A DNA stretch of 64,000 nt, from assembly GCA_963383645.1 (NCBI GenBank), contig OY726565.1:31306534-31370533 (forward strand). Reading direction: 5' to 3'. Made by a program: the position numbers and the translations under genes. The stretch is from Muscardinus avellanarius. Lineage: Eukaryota > Chordata > Mammalia > Rodentia > Gliridae. Under the pieces are notes generated by a model. It was not told the origin of the DNA and did no database searches. It was given only the letters and a program-made list of their open reading frames with translations. Shown here in pieces: positions 1-11,500 of this stretch; position 1 is the first letter of the stretch, and each line of letters begins with the position of its first letter.

Positions 1-940
1 ATAGCTTTTTTGCATGACCTAGGCAGGTGCCGTTTTGTGCTTTTGTTTTTTAAACTTGATTATAAGGGATTTAGAGTTTAAAAATCAACAGTTTTCCTTT
101 TTTCAAATGAAATCATACTTGGGACATCTATATAGGAACATATGAAAGAGTTGCTGCTCTGGATAATACCGGCTAGAGAAGGCTGACCCCTCTCTCATCA
201 TTCCCTCCATCTTTTAGCAGTAATCTCTGATTCACTTTTCAGTACCACTAGGTTTGCAGAACCATTTGGAACCACTGTACTAGCTATAACTTTTTCTGAC
301 TCTAAAACTTTGTTTCAGTTATATATTTGAGTTACGCATATATCTGCTTTTGTTTCTTGAGAACAAACTGGATTTTTATTGGGTGATTCTTCATCTTCTC
401 ATAAATAGATGACTACAGGAAACCTGACATCTTAAGTTTTGGTTTTAAAATTTTGTTTTTTTTTAGCATTGTAGAAGATCTATTTACCTCAAGCAATATT
501 GAAGATTATTTCTTAAGAAGAGTGCCTGTAATAATTTTTAATGCTTCATGTTTGCTTAATGTACTTTCCTAAAAGACATAGTTCTTTAAAATCATATTGA
601 CTTTGGAGATCAATGAGCTAATTAGAACTTTAATTTTTTTTTTTTTTTTTTTTTTTTTTTGGTGGTACTGGGGTTCCCAGAAGCCCTTCTACCTCCGGGC
701 TACACTCCCAGACCTATTTTTACATTTTTTAATTTGGAAACAGGGTCTCCTAAGCCAGAGTGCGCTGCTGGCTTGGAACCTGCGCGATTCTCCTGTCGCT
801 GCCTCCCAAGCGCGGGGATTACAAGCGTGCGCCACCACGCCCGGCAGAACTTTAATTTTTGACAGAATTATTTTTTATTTCAGATTTTGCTTATTCCGTT
901 GCTCTATTTAATATGCTGATGTAATTTGACTTTATTATAG
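1..940 (+). other. intron upstream of the first visible IBTK exon
   Basis: Apart from the SINE at 639-845 I see nothing recognisable in 1-623. The preceding IBTK exon is outside the window. Confidence 0.7.
639..845 (-). mobile_element. B1-dID SINE, young subfamily, perfect TSD
   Basis: T-run (poly-A tail), then GGTGGTACTGGGGTTCCCAG to CGCCACCACGCCCGGC. A perfect 15-bp target-site duplication, AGAACTTTAATTTTT, lies at 624-638 and 846-860, so this is a recent insertion. Confidence 0.95.
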
Positions 941-1118
941 GTATTTTGCTGGAGATCAGTCAGCAGTTCTCTGAAGCAGTGTCGATGGGCCTATCCACGC
1001 CAGGTCTTTATTTCTGATATTGCTTTAAATAGAAGCAACATTCTATTTGTCACACAGGATGGGGAAGGATTTAGAGGAAAATGGTGTGAAGAAAAACGAA
1101 AGAGTTCTGAAAAGAAAG
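941..1118 (+). CDS. IBTK: IBTK exon 10 (human-style number), residues ~418-477
   Basis: First IBTK exon in the window, 178 nt. Acceptor TTATTATAG, donor AAAG|GTCAGT. It starts in phase 0 with [20 protein letters not shown] and ends in a lysine/glutamate-rich stretch ([10 protein letters not shown]). It follows the RCC1 repeats, and its tryptophan-rich start fits a last propeller-like segment. The last codon is split 1/2 with the next exon. Confidence 0.93.
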
Positions 1119-2486
1119 GTCAGTTCATGTAAAAGGCAGCACATAAAAGTACCTTTTAGTTAACTTAAATTTGATAAGTATTACTAGGTTTTACCCATAA
1201 ACATTTTTATATTTATATTTGTGATTAGTTTGTTTAATGCCTGTCTCCTATTAGAATGTAAGTTCAGTGACATCAAGGGCCATCAATATTCCACTGTATC
1301 TTTAATATCTGGCCTGTTTCCTGGCACATTTTAGTGCCTTGTTAAGTGATACTTAAATTAATGAATTAACATATGCTAAAATGTATGTAAAGAACACATA
1401 TGATTAATTAGAAAATTACAAACATGTTCTTCAAAGTCATAAAGTCAAATAAAGTCAAATGAGTGAATTTTAGATACTGAATTGTTTTTTAAAAAAAATA
1501 TTTTTTTCAGTATAGGAGATGAAACCCAGGGGTATTCTACTTTTGAGTTACACTCAGGCCCTGTTTTTTTATTCTTTATTTTGAAACGGTTTCACTGAGT
1601 TGCAAAGGGCCTCACTAAGTAGCTGAGGCTGGTTGTGAACCCAGATCCTCCTGTCTTGGCCTCCTAAATGCTGAGATTAAAGGTGTGTGCTGAGCCCTGC
1701 CCCGGCCTCCGCACTGGGGATGTAACCCCGGGGGTATTGGACCTCCAAGGCACACTTCCAGCCCTATTTTTTAGTCTTTTTATTTTTGAAACAGGGTCTC
1801 ACTGAGTTGCGAAGGGCCTCACTAACTTCGCAAACCATGATCCTCCAGTCTCTGCTTCTGGAATGCTGGGATTACAAGCATGCACCACCACACCCTGCCC
1901 ATGACAAGCTTTTAATGAGCTTTTAAAGATGCATAAAACAGGGTTAATGAGTCCCTGTTCTTGGGCACTCATACCTTATAGGAGCAATAGACATATATAT
2001 ATATATTTACAGTTTACTGAGACTGATACTATTATACACAATGATTTTTTGATAGCCTAGAAATGGGAATAACCCAAGTGTTGGGGGAAGGTTAATAAAG
2101 CCCCCTGAGACAGAAATAGAGTGAATTTGAGAGTCACCATAACATAGGTTTGACTTTAGAATGTTGGAAATTTTTAGAATTATATCTTATTCATATTTAG
2201 GGATCTGAAGTCATACCATATACTTTCCCCATCTGCTTCTTATGTTTTTCTATTTTATTTAATGGTTATCTTTGATACTCCATATTCTCTCTGTTCTACA
2301 TCTCATCAATCATCAGATTTTGTTACTTGTCTTAAGTGTTTTTAAAATCTTTTCTCTAGATTGATTGCTATTACCTCAGTCTCTATTGTTTATTCTTTTT
2401 CTGGGCTTAAAATCATATAGAGTCTTTGTATCCTTTGTTTAAAACTTCTTCACATGATAGAATTCTTTCGTTCTTTCTTCTTTTTT

Positions 2487-2542
<56 letters not shown>

Positions 2543-5500
2543 TACTGGGGTTCCTGGAAACCCTTCTACCTCTGGGCTACACTCCCAGACCTATTTTTAT
2601 ATTTTTATTTGGAAACAGGGTCTCTTAAGCCAGCAAGGCTGGCTTCGAACTTGTGCAATCCTCCTGTCTCTGCCGGGATTACAAGTGTGCGCCACCACGC
2701 CCTGCTCAGAATTATTTCTTTACATGCAAATTTCATGTCTTTGTAGAAACATTATCTACTTTGCTTTCATAGCCTTGGTTTTACTTGTGATAATAACAGT
2801 CATTTGTTTAATGTCTCTTTTCCTTTGTAGATTGTATACTAATGTATCTTGTTCATTACTGTATCATGACAGACTGATGATCACTATATCACAGCACAAT
2901 ATAGTCATTCAGATATTTTTGAATAAATGCAAGAAAGGGAAGAAAAAGGGAAGGAGTAAATTAAGAGGTAGATTATGAAGACACTAAGTTTTTATGCATT
3001 TTTATTTTGAATTTTAAAAACTTACATTAATAAATTTGCCTTTTAGAACAAACTTTGGTTGCAATATGGAAGACGTGTTTGTTAAAAGAGATGAAATCAT
3101 GAATAATTGAGAATCAGCCCATCCTAAATTCCCATAAAATGCCACAGATACATGATATAAATTGTTGTGTTGGAGATAATGTATTTCTTCAAAAGAACTT
3201 AATATATATGATAGATATTTCCACATTTGTCTGATTGTTTTTATATTCCATTTACTCTTAAATCATTTTAGTAGTTTCAGTAAATCCTTTATTAATGGTA
3301 GTTTATTTTCTTTTTGGCAGACATTTTATCAAGCCTAAATAATTCCTCATCAGATGTGTTTTGTGTCTCTGATACAAATAGTGTATATGAAAGAATTCGA
3401 CTTGAGAAACTTACTTTTGCCCATAGAGCTGTTAGTGTCAGCACAGATCCAAGTGGATGCAACTTTGCAATCCTGCAGTCAGATCCTAAAACAAGGTATG
3501 CTTGTATTTATTAAATTTCAATTTTAGAAAAAATAGTTACTGGATTTTCTTTTGTTTTCAGTAGCTCTTGGTATACACGTATTGAAGAACTATTGCTTAA
3601 TCCTGTAGAGACTTTTAGACAAATATGTAGCCAGGATAATGCAAATGTAGAACTTTTTATACTAGAGATGTTGAGCTTTTTCTTTAGTTTGTTTAATGAT
3701 ACTTATTAAAAATATGAAGGTGTAGTATACTTTTTTTTATTATTTCTGACTCTTGCAAATAATTATTGGCCAAAGAAGAGGTGGTATGGAGCCATCTGTA
3801 GGACAGAATTCCAGTGCATATGCCCTAAGTCACATTTGTAGAGACAGGTTAAAGTAAACATCAAGAGTACTGTTGAAAAAGAAGTAGTGTTGGAAGTAGA
3901 ATAACCTTCTTTACTGCTTTTCTGAGGTGTGCCCCAGTTTTAGCACTTAGTCTATCTCTTGGGAAACTCCTCAATCCATGGCAAATCAGGAAAGTTTGTT
4001 CCTCCACCTGTTAAGATGAAATGTAGATTGAAAGAGTATGGTTTCATGCCCGTGACACTGAAAGAATAGGATTACAAACTGATTGCATGTCTGAGTATTT
4101 TTACTTGAATGTCTGACCTATTCTCTGATCTTGGATCTAAAGTATTCCTTTAGTCCTTGTTTTGTTTTTGTTCACTTATAAAATAAAGGATATGTAAAAG
4201 AAGATAAATTTGAGGATGTATTAGTTACTCATTTTTTAGTGTTTTTAGTTATATGTTCTATGAGTTAAAAAGTTTCTATGAACAAGTCATTTGAATTTAC
4301 ATTGTTAGAGCATTTCCTTGTAGAAATAGACATTGTTTTCAAAGGAAAACTTAATTTTTGTCATTTTAGCATGAAAGAAAAAATATAAATATAAAAAGGA
4401 TGTACTGTCTGAGACTGTGATATAGTCTTATATTTTAGGAAATATCAAATTTTAACTTTTATTAGTTTAATAAGTATTATATTTGATTTTGAAGAGAATT
4501 TGCTAGGGATGCTTTTTTCTACCTGTTTTCTTAAAAGTAAGCATTATTTTTGTTTCACTTCTAGCCTTTATGAAATTCCAGCTGTGTCCTCATCATCCTT
4601 TTTTGAAGAATTTGGCAAACTGTTGAGGGAAACAGATGAAATGGATAATATCCATGATGTGACATTTCAAGTTGGCAATAGAATCTTCCCTGCACATAAA
4701 TATATTTTGGCAGTGCGTTCTGACTTTTTTCAGAAATTGTTTCTTTCAGATGGCAATACTTTAGAATTTACAGATGTTTACCGTAAAGATGAAGATTCTA
4801 CAGGGTGCCATCTCTTTGTGGTAGAGAAAGTTCATCCTGAATTGTTTGAATATCTTTTACAATTCATATATACAGATACTTGTGATTTTTTAACTCATGG
4901 CTTCAAACCAAGAATACATTTAATCAAAAAGTCAGAAGAATATCAGAGCACTCTGAATTCTCAAGTGAATGAAATACATTGCCATGAAGATGATAACCAG
5001 AAGTCAGCATTTGAAGTTTACAGAAATAATCAAGCTCATACAATTAGTGAAAGGCAGAAAACCAAACCCAAGTCTTCTAAAAAAGGAAAAACAGTTGGGG
5101 AAGATGATCCTGTAAAAATGTTACAAAATGTTGCAAAGAAATTTGGCCTAAGTAATCTGAGTAGCAGGTATGATACTTCCTAATACTTGTCTTGTATGTA
5201 TGCCATTAAGTCGGTCATTAAAATATTTTTCCTTTTTCTTTGCTACCTTGCCCCTGCCCCTTTCTTCCCTCTCCTCCCTCTTTTTGGAAGAGGTACATGT
5301 CTGTGTTCTTCCTTTGTTTTCTGGTAAAGCTGTGTTACTCTTACTCCCTGGTTTAAACATTAAAGGATAAGGAAGGCTATTGGTGGATTTCAATCCTCTA
5401 TGATAACAGAGATCTGGATCGGGAAGCAGTGTGGTATTCTGGAAAGATCTTTAGTGTTAGATCTGTACTGTATATGCTTCTTAGCTCTGTGATTACTGGA

Positions 5501-8500
5501 TTACTGGCTGGGGCAAATCTCTGAATTAATTTTGCACCTTAGTTTCTTAAAACATAAAACTACAAACTGGGTGCAGTAGTGTACACCTGTAATCCCCGTA
5601 CTTGTAAAGCTGAGACAGGAGGATTGCAGGTTCGTGGACAGCCTCAGCAAGTTAACAAGGCCCTCTGTAACTTGGTGAGACCCTGTTTTTGTTTTTTCGG
5701 TGGTACTGGGGTTCCTGGAAACCCTTCTACCTCCGGGTTATACTCCCAGCCCCATTTTTTATATTTTTATTTGGAAACAGGGTCTCTTAAGCCAGCACGA
5801 TCCTCCTGTCTCTGCCTCCCAAGCACGGGGATTACAAGTGTGTGCCACCACATCTGGCCTGAAACCCTGTTTTAAAATAAAAATTAAAATAGGGCTGGGA
5901 GTATAGCTTGGAGGTAGAACTCCTCTGGGTTCAATCCTCTGGGTTCAACCAGTAAACAAACACATACACACACACAATCCTCTGGGTTCAACCAGTAAAC
6001 ACACACATACACATACATGCAAGTACGCACATACACACAATGATGTTCACCTTATATTGTCGGTGAAGCTTTGTCATATACACATATATATATATATGTA
6101 AAGTGCCTAAACACAGTATCTCACTTGAAAATCATATTCTTTGATTTTCTTTTTTTAAAAGAATTTATGTTGCTTGTAGCAGTATAACTTTAGTTGGTGG
6201 TTAGGATCAAGAGAGTCATATATATCGTATTTCTTATTTGAAAACACTGAAGGACTTGGACTTCATTTATTTATTGTTAATAATATTTAATATATTCTGA
6301 ACTAATTAAAGTTGAACATGTTTTTATTTCTTTATCTTGAAGTGAAGGTTTGTTGAGGTACTTTTCTAGACAATAATACTTTTATGATGTGAGCAGATTT
6401 GTTGTATGTTTTTATCATGGTAAGAGAATATGCCCACTAATTTATTAATTTTTAATCTTTTTTGATAGGTTAGAGGGAGTCAAATTTGAAAATGAAAAAA
6501 TTAATGTTATTGCCAAGAAAACTGGTAATAAACTGAAGCTAAATATAAAAAAATGGTAAGTTAGGAAATGAAGATTAATCTTTCATCTCTAGAATTGGGT
6601 TTTCTTTATTTGTGGAATTATTAGGGTACTATTAAGTTGCTAGGTAAAACAACTGCTCACTTAGACATGAAAGGAGTTTATTCTTTCTGATTACTTTGCA
6701 GTAGAGGGAGGAGTTTTTTAATTTTAATTTTAGTTTTATCTTGCTCGAGTTTTATATCTTGGTATAGTTAAGATTTGATGTTGACCCCAAAACTAAACTG
6801 TATTTTCATCATTATGCTTATTTCATTTAGTATAATTTTTTCTGGGAAGAAATATATGATTGTAAATATATCTGTTATTAAAACTTTTATATTAGGTATT
6901 TACAGTCGAAAAGTTTTAGAGAAAGAGAACTTGTGGAAGTGTCTAGACTGTGCCGGCACCTTATAAATTTGTACAAATAAGTGAAGTAAAAAACTTTAAA
7001 TATGATATCACATGACTACTATTATCATTTGACCTGGAATAAAAATGAAAAAGAAAAAATATACTTTTTTGAATATTTATCTGTACTCAGTTTACTTTTC
7101 ATATATTATCTTTATAGTTGGGCATGCTGGTGCACACTTCTAATCACAATATTTGGGAGACTGAGGTAGGAGAAGCCCAGTTTTGAGGGCAGCCTCCGCA
7201 ACTTTGTGAGACACTGTTTATAATTAGTAAAATAAGACTGGGGGTGTACCCCATAGGTAAAATACTCCTGAGTTCAGTCCCCAGTAACACACACACACAT
7301 ATACACACACACACTTTGTGTGCATACCCAAGTTTTGGGGTTTTTTTCAATTGATTGCCACTTTTAAGAGAAAAACTAAAGTTAAGCCAAATTTTATGGC
7401 ATATTGTATTTGCTGAATATGTAATGAAACTGTTCTTGCTTAAATTAAACTTTTCCCCTGCAGTTCTTTTCTGTGTGATGTGACCATGAAATCAGTGGAT
7501 GGAAAGGAATTTTCCTGTCATAAGTGTGTTCTTTGTGCTAGACTTGGTATGTATACTTTTTGCTAGCTGCTGATTTGTTTTAATATTATTTCATTATTCT
7601 AATTACACTGCACCCTTTTCCTTTCAGAATATTTTCATAGTATGCTGAGTAGCTCATGGATTGAGGTAAGATTTAAATAGAAAGTACTTATGCTAATAGC
7701 TATACTTCTTTATATTTTTGGAAAATTATATGCTAAAGAAATTAAGAATTGGCATTTGATATTTTAGCCCAATTTTTTATTTGTCTTGAACCTGTATTTA
7801 TGCTTAAGCCTGCTGGAAAGTAACAGCATTAAGAAGTTAAAATTGTTGCTAAAAAGCTACTTAAATTAAAAGTTCCCCACTATTATTTATAAATATATTA
7901 GGAATGCTAGTGTGTTTCCATTTTCTGAATTTTTCTTTGTTCCTTTATGTTATGTTTTAGTATTAAATCTCAACATAGCTTTGTTTAATAAATTTTATTT
8001 TCTTTTGCTTTTGATGTTATTTCTGTTACTTCTTTTCCCAAGTATTTTGTATGAGTAACTCAAATTAGAACATAATATTACTTTATTGTTTAAAATTAGT
8101 TTACTTTATCTTATTTTACTTAGGCTTCCAGATGTGCAGCTCTAGAAATGCCAATACATTCTGACATACTAAAAGTTATTTTGGACTACCTCTATACAGA
8201 TGAAGCTGTGGTAATAAAAGGTATTAATAACAGGAAATTTTAGATATTTCAGATATAATGGAATGACAATAAAATCCACATGAATCTTAATTTTGACTCT
8301 ACTTGAAATAAGCTGTATTAGAGGTTTGGTTTAGGTTAAGCAGTGGTGGTGATTACTAATTATAAAAGAGCAAAAAGGGAAAGTTCTTGTTAAGAATTGT
8401 ATGTTGTGTAATAGTTGAGGTTAATTTTAGCAATTCAATTTCCAGCTACTTCTATGATTGAGATGTATGAATTAACAACAAAGAATATAGTTTTGACAAA

Positions 8501-11500
8501 TTTTCTATGCAGATTACTTCTTGCTTATTTCCCCTTTCACACCAAAAGTAAAAGAAATAGACTGAGAATCGATTCAAAACTTATGAAGAGACTGCATATA
8601 CTTTGTCAGTCAAAATACCCTGTTTAATTGCAAGATACTCGGTGTCCTTGTTGGAGTGATACTGAGTGTACTTTGGTATTATTTTACCATTAGTTTTTTT
8701 TAGACCCAGGTATATAATGGAGATAAAAAAAAAGTAGAAAAATATTACTCTTCAAGAAACTTACAATCTAGTAGAAAATACAGTAATGTAGGAAAATATA
8801 ATTCAACAGAGTAATGCTCAAAAAAGCAGATTCTGTGTGTGGTGCTGTGGATGGAACTCAAGGGCATTCTACTTTTAAGCTATAACCCTAGCTATATTTT
8901 ATTTTTTATTTGGAAACAGTTTCACAAAATTGCTGAGATCTTCAGGAAGTTGCTGAGGTTGGCTTCAAACCTGTGATCTGTTTGCCTTCCAAGTATTAGG
9001 ATTACAAGCCTATACATTTTTGAGAAACTAGCATCTAAATCTGTTGGGAAATCTGAGTAGTCTTTGTTGAGGAGAGAGTGTTTAAATGAGGGCAAGATTT
9101 CTGAAGATTGGTATACTTAAGAGCAAAGCTAATTAAGACATGTATTTTTTTTTTACTATTTCTATCTTTTTTAATATTGATATATTATTCACATGCTACA
9201 AAGTTTACACTTCTAAAATATATATTTAAGTGATTTTAGTATACTCACAAATTGTGCAACTACCAACATTTCTAATTCTAGAGCATTTTTATCATGGCAT
9301 AAAGTAATCCATTAGCAGATCTTTCTGCTTTTTTTTCCACCTCCAGTTCCTGGTAACCACTAATCTATTCTTGGTCACAGTGGGTTTGCCTCTGCTGGAC
9401 ATATATGAAGAGAATCAAATATTATGCAACTTTTTGTATCTAACTTGCATAAACAGACAAATTTTAAAAATTTGTCTGTTTAGTAACATAAACCAGCATG
9501 TTATTGTTTTGTATTGCCAAATAATGTACATTGTGTAGATATGTCATTTTATTCATCTATTCACCAGTTAATGGACATTTGGGTTGTTTTTATTTTGGGG
9601 GCTATTATGAATGTTACTGTGATTAGTCATGGACAAGTTTTTGTATGGGGCTATGTTTTCATTTTTCTTGAGCATATATACCTAGCAATAAAAATGCTGG
9701 GTCATATGATAATGCTTACATTATACATTAATTTTTTTAGGACTTGCCATCTTCACAATGTAGTTGTATTATTACTTCAGCTTTCCCCCTAGCAAAGCAT
9801 GAGTATTCCATTTTCTCCACATCCTCTTCAACACTTGTGAATATCTGCTTTTTATATTATGAATATCTTAGTGAGTGAGAAGTAGTACACTATTGTGGTT
9901 TTGATTTTCATTTCCCTAATGATGTTAAACATATTTTCATGTTTTAGTTTTTTGGGTTTTTTTTTTTTTTTTGGTGGTACTGGGGTTCTTGGAAACCCTT
10001 CTACTCCGGGATGACCTATTTTTATACTTTTTTTTATTTGGAAACAGGGTCTCTTAAGCCCACGCGGCTGGCTTCAAACCTGCGTAGTCCTCCTGTCTCC
10101 ACCTCCGAAGTGCGGGGATTATAAGCATGCGCTACCATGCTCGGCTTTCATGTGTTTTATAACCAATTGTGTGTCTTTGAAAAAATTTAAAATTTTTTGG
10201 ACATTTTTATTTATATTAATTATATTTTATTATGTTATAAAAGTTTTTTTTAATATACCCTGAATACTATTCCCTTACTAGATGTATGATTTCCTTCTAT
10301 TCTCTGGATTGTGTTTTTATTTACTTGTTAGCATCCTTTAAAATATAAAAGGTTTTTTTTTTTTTTTTTTTGTCTTTTTTTGTTGTTTTGGAACTGGAAA
10401 TTGAACCCAGAGAGCCACACCTGCAAAGCAGGTACTTTACCACTGAGCTACATCCCAGCCCTAAAAGGTTTTACTTTTGTTCAGGTCTAGATTACCTATG
10501 TTTACTTGTTGTTCACACTTTTAATGTCATTATCTGAGAATCCATACCAAACCTGATGTTACTGACATTACCCCATTTTCTTCTAAGAGTTTTATAATCA
10601 TGTCTCTCACATTTAGGTCTTACAGTTTGCATTAATTTTTTCCTAGCTGTATTGAGATATAGTTGACAAAAAAATTGTATGTATCCAAGTTGAGCCATGT
10701 TATAATTTGATGTACACATATGTTGTGAAATCCCAACCATAGTTAATCTGATCAATATTACGTCAGGCTCATACTGTACCTTTTGGGTAGGATCGAGGAT
10801 GCTTATGATCTCTCTTGGCTCATTGCATGTGTAAAATACATTATTATTAACTGTAGTCACCATGCAGTATAGTTAAGTCTCCAGAACTTGTTCATCTTAT
10901 TATTTGCAAGTTTGTACCCTTTAATGAGCATCTTTCCATTTCTTCCACTTCTGACCTCAGGTAAACCACTCTTGTAACTGAGTTAGTGTTAATTTTTGTA
11001 TATGTTGTGGGGTAAGGGTACAGCTTCCTTCCTTGAAATGTTTGAAGTTGTTCTTTTACCATTTGCTGAAAAAATTTTTATTTCTCCATTGAGGTTTTTC
11101 TTTTTGTACTTTTGTCAAAAAATCGATGATACACATAAGGTTTTATTTCTAGCTTCTCAACTCTGTTTTATTGATCTATATGTCTCTCTGCCAGTACTGT
11201 TTCTGGCCTCTCACTTTATTCCATTGGTACACGTTTCTCTTTTTGCCAGTACCACATTGCTTTGATTATCATTACTTTGCAGTAAATTTTTAAGCTGGAA
11301 AAAATGAGTCTTTTTTCTATATTCGATTTCAAAATTGTTTTAACTATTTTGAATCCCTGACATTTTCATGTGAATTTTAGGGTTAACTTGTCCATTTTTT
11401 TAATTAAAAATGCCAGCTGTTTTGTTGCTTTGTTTTGGTCATTTTGTGGCACTGGAGATTCTATCTCCAAGCTACACACTCTGCCCTATTTTATTTTTAT

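Larger units (their letters stand above)
1119..3320 (+). other. IBTK intron (2.2 kb)
   Basis: Holds three SINEs (1501-1900, 2470-2707). The remaining stretches 1119-1500, 1901-2458 and 2719-3320 are AT-rich with nothing recognised. Confidence 0.8.
5168..6468 (+). other. IBTK intron (1.3 kb)
   Basis: A pyrimidine-rich patch (5230-5285), the nested SINE pair (5566-5955) and CA-rich repeats to about 6100; the rest is unremarkable. Confidence 0.75.

Noticed and set aside
2426..2978. Frames of 106-174 codons rich in F, C and V
   Set aside because: They translate a T-run, a (GT)n tract and SINE sequence.
4500..4564. Upstream extension of the BTB1 exon as an alternative first exon with its own ATG
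   Set aside because: A strong acceptor at 4563-4564 and the split codon from the previous exon explain the frame; the upstream residues look like intron.
10357..10461. A functional tRNA-Ala gene
   Set aside because: The anticodon and acceptor stems are degraded, and a poly-A tail and TSD show it is an ID SINE.
10513..10863. 116-codon reverse frame
   Set aside because: Lies within decayed L1 3' sequence and matches no known L1 protein segment in that frame.
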